A stretch of 64,000 bases of DNA from Acidobacteriaceae bacterium (lineage in GTDB: Bacteria; Acidobacteriota; Terriglobia; Bryobacterales; Bryobacteraceae). Positions 50,018 through 57,954 of this stretch are shown here, piece after piece. How positions within the stretch are numbered: position 1 is the stretch's first letter; every line of letters begins with the position of its first letter. The notes below the pieces were generated by a model. The model saw nothing but the letters and a program-made list of their open reading frames with translations, was not told where the DNA came from and ran no database searches. The DNA is taken from the NCBI GenBank assembly GCA_020247055.1, contig JADCJL010000023.1, positions 25,296 through 89,295 of the forward strand, in the 5' to 3' direction. Made by a program: the position numbers and the translations under genes.

Positions 50018-52282
50018 TCAATACCGCGCGTTCGTCCGCCGGCCAGCCGTTTCGCCCCGCAGCCAGATAAAGAGCGGCGCGTGCGGCGCCGGCGATGGCC
50101 AAGGCACCGCCAGCCGCAGCCGCTGCCGGCCCTCGACGTTAGCCGGCAGCTCCGTCACCGCGACCCCTTCCCGCTCATTCCAGCCCACCCGGACAATCCG
50201 CTCGAGGCCGTTACCCGTCAGTTCGCCCCAGTACTGACTCGGCCCCGCCGCCTCGCCGCTCAAAGCAAATCCCAACACCTCCGGACGCCGGACCAGCGCC
50301 CCCAGCTCCACCACCGCTCCCCCGGGCTCCACCTCCAACGTCACCGGACACCCGTCGGCCCCCTCCGGTCGCACCACCACAAACCACTCCCGGTCGCTCA
50401 ACCGGTCGGCCCGCTCCAGCTTGGCGCACTGCCCCGCCCGCGGAGCCTCCGCCAAGGCACCCGAAAGCCGGAGCGCCACGCTCACCGGTCCCCCGGCGTC
50501 CACCTCCTTCTCCCGCAGTTCCACCGAACCGGCCGGCGGCGCGGCCCGCTGCACACTCTGTACCGTCACCGCCGGAGGCAGCACCTGCACCGCATTCGGC
50601 CACTTCACCGGCAGGTTCCTGCCGCCTACCCAGGCCTGCAGCTCCCAGCTCGTCCCCGGCTGCGCCTGCGGATGCAGCCGTACCTCGACCTCCTGCCGCT
50701 CCCGCTGCCACTGCACCGTTCCGCCCGCAAACTCCCACCGCTCCACCTGCTCAAGACGCTCCCCTGTTAACCGGATCCGCTGCGCCGAACCGTCCTGCCG
50801 GATCCGCCACGGGCCCCCGGTCAGCTGCGGCGCCGGGCCGTGCACCATCGCCGCAAACGCATGGGTCGCCCCGTCGGCGCGCGTCAGCCACACCCGGTGC
50901 GCTCCCGGCCGCAACCGGTCCGTGTCCACCTCCAGCTCTAACTCCAGTCCCGGCCCCGCCAACGGGACAAACCGCGCCGCCACTCGCTCGGCCAGCGCAT
51001 CAGCCGCCGATTCGAGCTCGACTTTGGTCACAAACTGCAGGTCTGCCCCGTGCAGGCGCAGCCGCACCCGGCCCCGCCCGGCCTCCAACGCATCCGCCGA
51101 CGCCTCCGTCAGCCGGATCGCCGCCAAATCCGGCAGCTCATGCACCGTCACCGCCTGCGGCGCCCGCAACTCCTGCCACTCCCAGTCCCCCGCCAGCGCA
51201 TAGCGCCCCGGCGCCGGCGGCTTGGCCAACTGCAGCGTACCGCCCTGCACCGTTCCCCCCACCGGCGCCGAACCCCCCGCCGCATCCACCCAACGCCACT
51301 GCCGTACCTGGCTCCACGCCGCCGCTGGCTCAGCAAACTCGACGCGCGCCGGCAAGCCCGCCGCCAGATGCAGCGGCGCGCGCAGCGCCAGCGCCGGCGT
51401 CTTCGCCTCCGGCAGCCGCCGCGCCCACAAATAAGCGAACCGCACCCCGCTGCCCGACTCCCGCTTGGCGCACAGCGCCGCGTCCCGGCGCAGCGCGCTG
51501 CGGAACTCCGTCCGCGGAAACGCCACGCTACGGAGATTCAAAAACAGCGAGGCGCTCGTCGCCGCCACCGCCACCGTGTTCCCCAGAAACAGCCCCGCCA
51601 CCGCCGCCGCCAGCCCCGCCGATTGCTGCCAGCGCACCCGCGGCTCCGGCGACAGCGGGTCGTAGGCCGCCAGCGCCGGGTTCACCGCCCGCAGCATCGT
51701 TAGCGTCTGCTGGTCGAGCGTCGCATTGCGATCAAGACGCGTGCCGCCCGCCCCGCTCGTCGCAAAGCCCCGCAACGCCGCCTCCATCGTCTGGGCATCG
51801 GTCGAAGGCCGGCTCATGGCCGCCAGCAGCGTCTCCACCTGCGTAGTCCGCTCCCCGTACTCGGCCAGTTGCACCACCAACTCCGGATCCTTTTTGACCA
51901 TGTCGCGGACCCGCTCCGCCCGCAGCCCCGCCGGGCCGTAGGCGAGCGCCACCACCGCGGCATCGTAGCCCAACTCCCACCGCTGCCGCCCCAGCGCCGG
52001 CTTCCGCTCCATTACCTGCAACTCCTGCCCCTCTTTCGGCGCCACCAGCAGCACGACGTCGGCCTTGTCGAGATCCTCGCCCGGCACGGGATCGCCGGGC
52101 ACATAGACCACCGTATCCCCCTTCCGCAGCGTGTTAACGTCCTCGATCGGTAGGGCGCCCGTCTCCCCGGGCCGCTCGACCCGCAAACGAAAATGCGCCA
52201 CGGCCGAACCACCCGGACAGACCGGTTCGGCCGTGGCGTATACACAGGAGAACGTTATCAGGAGAAGAACAGTTTCACGCAC
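50018..52282 (-). CDS. Large exported protein of unknown function
   Basis: 754 residues starting at a GTG (MRETVLLLITFSCVYATA signal). The first ~290 residues include a charged region with EDVNTLRKGDTVVYVPGD and KADVVLLVAPKEGQELQVM and a hydrophobic stretch AAAVAGLFLGNTVAVAATSASLFLNLRSV around 215-245. The remaining ~450 residues look like several beta-sandwich (IPT/TIG- or Ig-like) modules: VTVHELPDLAAIRLTEASADALEAGRGRVRLRLHGADLQFVTKVELESA and QVLPPAVTVQSVQRAAPPAGSVELREKEVDAGGPVSVALRL. No enzyme motif. Probably a surface or periplasmic structural/adhesion protein. No recognised homologue name. Confidence 0.75.
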   Translation of the reverse strand: MRETVLLLITFSCVYATAEPVCPGGSAVAHFRLRVERPGETGALPIEDVNTLRKGDTVVYVPGDPVPGEDLDKADVVLLVAPKEGQELQVMERKPALGRQRWELGYDAAVVALAYGPAGLRAERVRDMVKKDPELVVQLAEYGERTTQVETLLAAMSRPSTDAQTMEAALRGFATSGAGGTRLDRNATLDQQTLTMLRAVNPALAAYDPLSPEPRVRWQQSAGLAAAVAGLFLGNTVAVAATSASLFLNLRSVAFPRTEFRSALRRDAALCAKRESGSGVRFAYLWARRLPEAKTPALALRAPLHLAAGLPARVEFAEPAAAWSQVRQWRWVDAAGGSAPVGGTVQGGTLQLAKPPAPGRYALAGDWEWQELRAPQAVTVHELPDLAAIRLTEASADALEAGRGRVRLRLHGADLQFVTKVELESAADALAERVAARFVPLAGPGLELELEVDTDRLRPGAHRVWLTRADGATHAFAAMVHGPAPQLTGGPWRIRQDGSAQRIRLTGERLEQVERWEFAGGTVQWQRERQEVEVRLHPQAQPGTSWELQAWVGGRNLPVKWPNAVQVLPPAVTVQSVQRAAPPAGSVELREKEVDAGGPVSVALRLSGALAEAPRAGQCAKLERADRLSDREWFVVVRPEGADGCPVTLEVEPGGAVVELGALVRRPEVLGFALSGEAAGPSQYWGELTGNGLERIVRVGWNEREGVAVTELPANVEGRQRLRLAVPWPSPAPHAPLFIWLRGETAGRRTNARY

Positions 52283-52318
52283 TCACTTCTAGCAGACGCG
52301 CCCGGCCGGAAAAAGGTT

Positions 52319-53203
52319 TTACTGTGGTTGCGGTTTCTTAATAAAAGCGACGGTTCGCTCCAGCGCATCGAGCGTGGCGTCCAGCAGCGGCTCGTCGCGG
52401 CCGGCGTGGCCCTGCGGTCCCATGACGAAGTCGTGGTAGCCGTTTTCGTAGATCAGCATCCGCACGGGTTTCCCCAGGGCGACGGCCAGGTCGTGAAAGG
52501 GTTCGTCCACCGCGATTAGATTATCCTTGGTTCCCACGAGCAGCAGCACGGGGCACTGCAGCGCGGCGAGGTTCTTCCGGGCGATGGCCTCGTTGACCGG
52601 CACAGTTTTGGCATCGCGCGTCCACCCCTGCACCCCGAGGAACTCGATGACGGCCGGAGCGCCGAGCACGGCGGCGTGGAGTTTCGTTCGTCCGGCCGGA
52701 TGCGCCACCAGGTTCCCGCCGAGGCTGACGCCGTAGGCGGAAATCCGCGCCGGGTCGACGTAGGGTTGCTTCCGCAGCCACTCCACCACGGCCAGCCCGT
52801 CGTCGACGTAGGTGGGGCTTTTGGCCTCGGCCACGCTGGCCATCATGGGGGTGGGGTGGCGATAATCGGCCACTACGACCACGTAGCCTTCCTGGAGAAA
52901 CCGCTCCCAGACGGGTCCGCCGGTATCGCCCCGCACCCAGGTGACCAACTTCTCCATGCCCCGGCCGCCCGGTGCGCCGTGAAAGTGGACCAACACGGGG
53001 AAGGGCCCCGGGCCCTTCGGTTTACGGAGCGCCGCGGCCACATACAGGCCGTCTTTGGATTTGATGTAAACCTGCTCCACCGGCGAATCAGCCAGGCTTA
53101 CGGCGTGAACGTAGCTTTCATGCGGCAGCACTTTGCCCCCGGGCAGCCGCTCTTTTTCGGCGAGCAGGGGCAGGGCAAGGAAAATCCAGGCACAGGTTTT
53201 CAT
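52319..53203 (-). CDS. Exported alpha/beta hydrolase (prolyl oligopeptidase/acetyl-xylan-esterase-like)
   Basis: 294 residues with a signal (MKTCAWIFLALPLLA). Alpha/beta-hydrolase triad: the nucleophile elbow GVSLGGN (Ser), Asp in LLLVGTKDNLIAVDEPFH and His in YENGYHDFVM. The oxyanion region HFHGAPGGRG and VVVVADYRHPT place it in the S9 peptidase/dienelactone-hydrolase group, acting on esters or peptides in the periplasm. Its strand composition is close to balanced, whereas flanking genes on both strands are strongly C-rich on the plus strand, so it may have a different history. Divergent from the SDR gene with 21 bases between starts. Confidence 0.87.
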   Translation of the reverse strand: MKTCAWIFLALPLLAEKERLPGGKVLPHESYVHAVSLADSPVEQVYIKSKDGLYVAAALRKPKGPGPFPVLVHFHGAPGGRGMEKLVTWVRGDTGGPVWERFLQEGYVVVVADYRHPTPMMASVAEAKSPTYVDDGLAVVEWLRKQPYVDPARISAYGVSLGGNLVAHPAGRTKLHAAVLGAPAVIEFLGVQGWTRDAKTVPVNEAIARKNLAALQCPVLLLVGTKDNLIAVDEPFHDLAVALGKPVRMLIYENGYHDFVMGPQGHAGRDEPLLDATLDALERTVAFIKKPQPQ

Positions 53204-53224
53204 GCTACGTTACGATATCAGCCA

Positions 53225-53893
53225 ATGGACCCCGCCCCCCAACCGGCCTTGCTCCTCGGCTCCACCGGCCTCATCGGTCGCGCTCTCCGCGACCTCCTCC
53301 TCGCCCACTCCCCCTTCCACCCTCTCACCGCCCTCGTCCGCCGTCCCTCCGGCCTCTCCCACCCCCACCTCGTTGAAATCGTCTCCAACTTCGCAGACCT
53401 CGACGCCCTCCCGCCCCCCGTTACCCTCTTCTGCTCCCTCGGCACCACCCTCAAAGCCGCCGGCTCCCCCGCGGCCTTCCGCCGCATCGACTACGAAATC
53501 CCCCTCCGCCTCGCCCAATGGGCCCGCCGCCACGGCGCCCAACACCTCCTCCTCGTCTCCTCCATCGGCGCCGATCCCCACTCCTCCAACCTCTACCTCC
53601 GCGTCAAAGGCGAACTCGAACGCGACCTCGCCGCGCTCCACTTTCCCTCCCTCGATATCTTCCAGCCCAGCGTCCTGCTCGGCCCCCGCCCCGCACTCCG
53701 CCCCGCCGAATGGATCAGCCAGCGCGTCCTCAAGGCCCTGCCCTTCCTGCTCCCCGGTCCGCTCCGGCCCTACCGCGCCATCCCCGCCGCCACCGTCGCC
53801 GCCGCCATGGCCGCCGCCGCCCGCTCCCCCCTACCCGGCCTCCGCCGCCACCGCTACGACGAAATCCTCAACTTAGCAGCACGCGCCACGTAA
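53225..53893 (+). CDS. Atypical short-chain dehydrogenase (NAD(P)-binding)
   Basis: 222 residues from the ATG at 53225; the ORF track extends far upstream antisense to the hydrolase. Rossmann fold with the dinucleotide motif LLLGSTGLIGRALRDLL (GxxGxxG) and a YxxxK catalytic pair in SNLYLRVKGELERDL; LLVSSIGAD precedes it. This matches the atypical SDR-a5 group (HTATIP2/NmrA-like), which includes both reductases and cofactor sensors. No substrate can be inferred. Codons are almost all C-ending. Its 3' end overlaps the CPBP-type gene on the other strand by 26 bases. Confidence 0.85.
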   Translation: MDPAPQPALLLGSTGLIGRALRDLLLAHSPFHPLTALVRRPSGLSHPHLVEIVSNFADLDALPPPVTLFCSLGTTLKAAGSPAAFRRIDYEIPLRLAQWARRHGAQHLLLVSSIGADPHSSNLYLRVKGELERDLAALHFPSLDIFQPSVLLGPRPALRPAEWISQRVLKALPFLLPGPLRPYRAIPAATVAAAMAAAARSPLPGLRRHRYDEILNLAARAT

Positions 53894-54791
53894 CCACCAC
53901 CAGCGCGTGGCACACCATCGCCGCCCGAATGCTCCCCGCCTCCAAAAACGCCCGCCCATACACCCAGTGCGCCAGCGCGGCCAGCAACGCAAACCGCCAG
54001 TTCGGAAACTGCCGGAACGGCAAATGCGCCGCCCCGCACAACAGCGCCACCCCCACCTGCGCCCCCCGCCAACTCCCCATCCACTCGGCAAACCACGGCA
54101 GCAGCATCCCCCGAAACAAAAAATTCTCCCGCAGCGCCACGAAAATATAGATTCCGAAAAACGTCCCCACCGCGTTCAACAACAGCTTTTCCCAAATCCA
54201 CGGCCCCTGCCGCAACCCCGTAAACCCGATCGCCCAACCCACCGCCGCCCCCACCGGCAAAAACAGCCCATACCACCGCAGCCCAATCCCCACCTCCCGC
54301 CAGCTCGGCACAAACCCGAAACCCACCCCCGTTTGCCCCCGCACCTCCAGCACCGCCCAGATCAAAATCCGCGCCCACGCCAGCTCCCCCAGAATCGCCA
54401 GCGGCAGCTTCGCCAGCGGCGCCGGGTACAGATGCTCGCTCAGCTTGCCCAGCGTAATCGCCCCGTATAGCAGCGCGTACAGCGCATCCGTCCACCGGCT
54501 CGCCGGCAGCACGACGAACCAGAAGGCCATCACCCCGGCTACCGCTAGCACGAGAGGATGCGCCCCCACCAGCAGCGCCGGCACCGCTACGCTCACCGCC
54601 ATACTCCACGGCCGCCACCACCGCCGCGCCGCCTCGTTCCCCATCGAAAGGAACATCGCCGCTTCCAGGATCAGCGCCGCCAGCGCCGGCCCCGCCTCCT
54701 CCCAAGCGATACTGTGCGTAGAGAGATAGATTCCGCCGCCGGCCGCCAGTACCGGCAGCAACACCGCCATGCTAAGCCCGTACGTCCTCAT
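53868..54791 (-). CDS. CPBP-family intramembrane protease-like protein
   Basis: 307 residues from the ATG at 54791 (an ATG at 54770 is an alternative), with about eight membrane helices. It resembles the CAAX protease/bacteriocin-processing family: ALRENFLFRGMLLPWFAEW corresponds to motif 1 (EExxxR), LLCGAAHLPF to motif 2 with its His, and AAMVCHALVVVTW to motif 3 with its His. The second Glu of motif 1 is Asn here (E-N-F-L-F-R), and the Phe of motif 2 is Cys, so proteolytic activity is uncertain. The start lies inside the 5' end of the divergent exported protein gene. Confidence 0.82.
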   Translation of the reverse strand: MRTYGLSMAVLLPVLAAGGGIYLSTHSIAWEEAGPALAALILEAAMFLSMGNEAARRWWRPWSMAVSVAVPALLVGAHPLVLAVAGVMAFWFVVLPASRWTDALYALLYGAITLGKLSEHLYPAPLAKLPLAILGELAWARILIWAVLEVRGQTGVGFGFVPSWREVGIGLRWYGLFLPVGAAVGWAIGFTGLRQGPWIWEKLLLNAVGTFFGIYIFVALRENFLFRGMLLPWFAEWMGSWRGAQVGVALLCGAAHLPFRQFPNWRFALLAALAHWVYGRAFLEAGSIRAAMVCHALVVVTWRVLLS

Positions 54792-55515
54792 CCCCGCCCT
54801 CGTCTGCACCTCCCTAGTATCGCCAATCCGCGCCGCCGATCCGCCCCGCGACCTCGCCAAACGCATCGCCGAACGCGAGTCCGCCTCGGAAGCGGTCCGC
54901 GCCCAGTACCTCTACAAACAGCAGCTCCTCCTCGAAGAGTTCGACCAGCGCAACGTCCGCGCCGGCTACTACTCCGAACAACGCGAAGTCATCTTCTCCC
55001 CCTCCGGCGAACGCACCGAAAAACTCACCCAACCCGCCACCAACCGCCTCGTCCGCCTCCAACTCACCCCGGAAGACTTTCGCGACATCCAGGAAATCCA
55101 ACCCCTCCTCCTCACCAAAGAGCGCCTCTGGCTCTACCAAACCCAACCCCGCGGCGAAGAGACCATCGACGGCGTCCCCTGTTGGGTTCTCGCCGTCCAG
55201 CCCCGCCAGCTTCTCGACGGCCAGCGCCTCTTTGAAGGCCTCCTCTGGGCGACCCAGTCCGATTTCTCCGTCATCCGCACCGAAGGCCGCGCCGTCCCCC
55301 AGATCATCACCAAAAAAGAGGAGAATCTTTTCCCCCGTTTCACCACCATCCGGCATCGAACATCCCAGGGTTACTGGTTTCCGCAAATCGCGTTTGCCGA
55401 CGACACCCTGCCCTTTCGCTCCGGCCCCCTCAGGTTGCGTATGAAGTTAACTTTTTCGAACTATCAGCGTTTCGGCGCCGATTCCACCATTCAATTCGAG
55501 GCTCCCAAACCTTGA
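54769..55515 (+). CDS. Exported protein, possible outer-membrane lipoprotein-sorting-like fold
   Basis: 248 residues with a signal (VLIPALVCTSLVSPIRA). The mature part begins DLAKRIAERESASEAVRAQYLYKQQLLLEEFDQRN, then strands GERTEKLTQPATNRLVRLQLTPEDFRDIQE, VPCWVLAVQPRQLLDGQRLFEGLLWATQSDFSVIRTEGRAVPQI and YWFPQIAFADDTLPFRSGPLRLRMKLTFSNYQRFGADSTIQFE. The strand order and the late W-x-d-f-s-V-i-r segment resemble LolA/LolB-like or similar lipid-carrier folds. This is a fold guess, not a family match. The stop overlaps a TTG start of the next small gene (TTGA). Confidence 0.75.
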   Translation: MLSPYVLIPALVCTSLVSPIRAADPPRDLAKRIAERESASEAVRAQYLYKQQLLLEEFDQRNVRAGYYSEQREVIFSPSGERTEKLTQPATNRLVRLQLTPEDFRDIQEIQPLLLTKERLWLYQTQPRGEETIDGVPCWVLAVQPRQLLDGQRLFEGLLWATQSDFSVIRTEGRAVPQIITKKEENLFPRFTTIRHRTSQGYWFPQIAFADDTLPFRSGPLRLRMKLTFSNYQRFGADSTIQFEAPKP

Positions 55516-55685
55516 AGGTCGATCCCGGTCTGTGCGCGACGTGCCAGTACAGCCGCCGGATTGAAACCGCCCGCGGCAGCTGTTTCTTCCTCTGCGAAGT
55601 CGCCCTCACCAATAGCTCCTTCCCCAAATACCCTCCGCTGCCCGTCCTGCGCTGTCCGGCCTTTATCCCCGCGCCCGCCCCCTGA
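55512..55685 (+). CDS. 57-residue Cys-rich protein, zinc-ribbon-like (below ORF-track length)
   Basis: Missed by the ORF track because it is under 60 residues. From a TTG at 55512 overlapping the previous stop (TTGA): (M)KVDPGLCATCQYSRRIETARGSCFFLCEVALTNSSFPKYPPLPVLRCPAFIPAPAP. It has C-x2-C near the start and three further Cys (SCFFLC, LRC), with the block S-F-P-K-Y-P-P-L-P-V-L-R-C. I recall small proteins of this pattern (C..C, GS.F..C, YPPLPV..C) in Acidobacteria and other phyla, but cannot search for them here. Likely one zinc site. No signal peptide. The frame is fully open and the codons fit the neighbours. Function unknown. Confidence 0.7.
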   Translation: MKVDPGLCATCQYSRRIETARGSCFFLCEVALTNSSFPKYPPLPVLRCPAFIPAPAP

Positions 55686-55727
55686 CGCCACCCCCTCCGT
55701 TTCTGATACATTGACGCGGACCGCCCT

Positions 55728-57515
55728 ATGCGCAATGTCATCTTCCTAATCCTTCCCGTTCTCCTCTCCGCCCAACCGGGCGCCCCCCAAGAGTGGCGCT
55801 CCTGGTCCGGCGGCAACGACGGCAACCGCTACTCCCCCCTCACTCAAATCAACCGCGCCAACGTCAAGCAACTCAAAGTCGCCTGGGAGTTCCAATCCGG
55901 CGACGCCGACCCCCGCGGCCGCACCGCCATCCAGTGCACCCCCATCATGGTCAATGGCGTCCTCTACGCCACCACCCCCACCCTCGACGCCGTCGCCCTC
56001 GACGCCGCCACCGGCAAACTCCTCTGGCGCTTCTCTCCGCCCTCCTCCCGCTTCCGCGGCGTCAGCCGCGGCGTCATGTTCTGGCAGGATAAATCCGAAG
56101 CCCGCGTCTTCTACGCCGCCGGCACCCAGCTCCTCGCCATCGACGCCAAAACCGGCAAAGCCATCCCCTCCTTCGGGGATAACGGCGCCGTCAACCTCGC
56201 CAAAGATCTCGACCGCGATCCCCCCGGCGCCATGAACGGCTCCTCCTCGCCCGGCGTCATCTACAAAGACCTCATCATCATGGGCTCAAGCGTCGGCGAA
56301 GGCCCCCGCATGGCCGCCCCCGGCCACATCCGCGCCTACGACGTCCGCACCGGCCAGCGCCGCTGGATCTTCCACACCATCCCCCACCCCGGCGAGTTCG
56401 GCTACGATACCTGGCCCAAGGACGCTTGGAAAACCTCCGGCGGCACCAACGCCTGGGGCGGCATCAGCGTCGACGATAAGAAAGGCGTCGTCTTCGTCTC
56501 CCTCGGCTCCCCCTCCTACGACTACTACGGCGCCGACCGCATCGGCGACAACCTCTTCGGCAACTCCATCGTCGCCCTCGACGCCAACACCGGCAAACGT
56601 CTCTGGCACTACCAGACCGTCCACCACGACATCTGGGACTACGACCTTCCCGTCAACGCCAACCTCTTCACCTGGAAAGGCAAGCCCGCCCTCGCCCAGA
56701 TCACCAAACAAGGCTACGTCTTCGTCCTCGACCGCAACACCGGCAAGCCCCTCCTCCCCGTCGAAGAACGCGCCTTCCCCGCCTCGGAAATCCCCGGCGA
56801 AGTCGCCTCCCGCACCCAGCCCGTCCCCCTCAAGCCCCCGCCCTTCTCCCCCCAGCGCTACGAACCCAGCGACGTCACCCCGGAACTGAAAGCCAAGTTC
56901 ACCGAAATGTCCAAAAACTGGATCAACGAAGGCATGTACATCCCCCCCGGCAAACGCGGCACCGCCGTTGTCCCCGGCACCGTCGGCGGCGGACTCTGGG
57001 GCGGCGCCGCCGTCGATCCCGCCAAAGGCATCCTCTACGTGAACTCGCAGAACCTGCCCACCATCATGCAGATCGTCGACGCCCCGCCCGGCAGCCCCTA
57101 CCCCTACCAACTCGGCGGCATTCGCAAACTCCGCGACGAAAAAGGCAACCCCGGCATCAAGCCCCCCTGGGGCCAGCTCACCGCCATCGACCTCAACAAA
57201 GGCGTCTTCCTCTGGCAAAAGGTGCTCGGCAAAAACAGCACCACCGAAAAAGAGGTCGGCACGGAAAACTTCGGCGGCCCCGTCCTCACCGCCGGCGGCC
57301 TCGTCTTCATCGGCGCCACCAAAGACGAAATGTTCCGCGCCTTCGACGCCGCCACCGGCGCTATCCTATGGGAAGCCAAGCTCCCCGCCGGCGGCTACGC
57401 CACCCCCGCCACCTACTCGGTCAACGGCAAACAGTACGTCGTCATCGCCTGCGGCGGAGGAGCCCGCCTCGATACGAAATCCGGAGACTCCTACGTTGCG
57501 TTTGCTCTGCCTTAG
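55728..57515 (+). CDS. PQQ-dependent dehydrogenase (quinoprotein), periplasmic
   Basis: 595 residues with a signal (MRNVIFLILPVLLSAQ). The eight-bladed quinoprotein propeller is shown by repeated W-motifs: EWRSWSGGNDGNRYSPLTQINRANVKQLKVAWEFQSG, ALDAATGKLLWRFSPP, AIDAKTGKAIPSFG, YDVRTGQRRWIFHTIPHPGEFGYDTWP, ALDANTGKRLWHYQTVHHDIWDYDLPVNA and AFDAATGAILWEAKLPAGG. The HHDIWDYD segment is typical of membrane-type glucose/quinate dehydrogenases without their membrane anchor. It would oxidise an alcohol or sugar with PQQ and pass electrons on. There is no fused haem c. The pentahaem cytochrome gene overlaps its end and is a natural acceptor. Confidence 0.93.
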   Translation: MRNVIFLILPVLLSAQPGAPQEWRSWSGGNDGNRYSPLTQINRANVKQLKVAWEFQSGDADPRGRTAIQCTPIMVNGVLYATTPTLDAVALDAATGKLLWRFSPPSSRFRGVSRGVMFWQDKSEARVFYAAGTQLLAIDAKTGKAIPSFGDNGAVNLAKDLDRDPPGAMNGSSSPGVIYKDLIIMGSSVGEGPRMAAPGHIRAYDVRTGQRRWIFHTIPHPGEFGYDTWPKDAWKTSGGTNAWGGISVDDKKGVVFVSLGSPSYDYYGADRIGDNLFGNSIVALDANTGKRLWHYQTVHHDIWDYDLPVNANLFTWKGKPALAQITKQGYVFVLDRNTGKPLLPVEERAFPASEIPGEVASRTQPVPLKPPPFSPQRYEPSDVTPELKAKFTEMSKNWINEGMYIPPGKRGTAVVPGTVGGGLWGGAAVDPAKGILYVNSQNLPTIMQIVDAPPGSPYPYQLGGIRKLRDEKGNPGIKPPWGQLTAIDLNKGVFLWQKVLGKNSTTEKEVGTENFGGPVLTAGGLVFIGATKDEMFRAFDAATGAILWEAKLPAGGYATPATYSVNGKQYVVIACGGGARLDTKSGDSYVAFALP

Positions 57516-57954
57516 CCTCCTCGGCGCGCTCCTGCTCCTCGCCCAGGACCAGCCGATTCCCTACAGCCACAAAACCCATCTCAAGATGGGGCTCAAATGC
57601 AACGAGTGCCACACCATGCCCGGCAAAGGGGAAGCCGCCACCTTCCCCGCCGAATCGAAGTGCATGACCTGCCACACGGCCATCAGGAAGGAGAGCAAAC
57701 ACATCCAGCTCCTCGCCGAATACGCCGCCAAAAAAGAGCCCGTCCCCTGGGTTCGCGTCTATAAGTTACCCGGCTTCGTCTGGTTCTCCCACAAAGTCCA
57801 CACCGCCGTCGTCGATTGCGCCCAATGCCACGGCAATGTCGCCGAAAGCGAAGTCATCAAGAAGGAAAAACCCATCACGATGAACGCCTGCATGGCCTGC
57901 CACGACGAACACAAAGCCCCCAACGAATGTAACTTCTGCCACAACCCGGCCTAA
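57496..57954 (+). CDS. Pentahaem c-type cytochrome (cytochrome c7/c3-like)
   Basis: 152 residues from a TTG at 57496 with GGAG 9 bases upstream, starting inside the end of the PQQ dehydrogenase gene (20-base overlap). Signal: MRLLCLSLLGALLLLAQ. Five haem motifs: CNECH, CMTCH, CAQCH, CMACH and CNFCH, plus extra His as distal ligands (SHKTHLKMG, FSHKVHTAVVD). The NECHTMPGKGEAATFPAESKCMTCH spacing resembles the cytochrome c7/NrfB-type class III family. Five haems in ~130 mature residues make an electron wire in the periplasm, probably accepting electrons from the PQQ enzyme. Its stop interlocks with that of the enolase-superfamily gene. Confidence 0.92.
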   Translation: MRLLCLSLLGALLLLAQDQPIPYSHKTHLKMGLKCNECHTMPGKGEAATFPAESKCMTCHTAIRKESKHIQLLAEYAAKKEPVPWVRVYKLPGFVWFSHKVHTAVVDCAQCHGNVAESEVIKKEKPITMNACMACHDEHKAPNECNFCHNPA

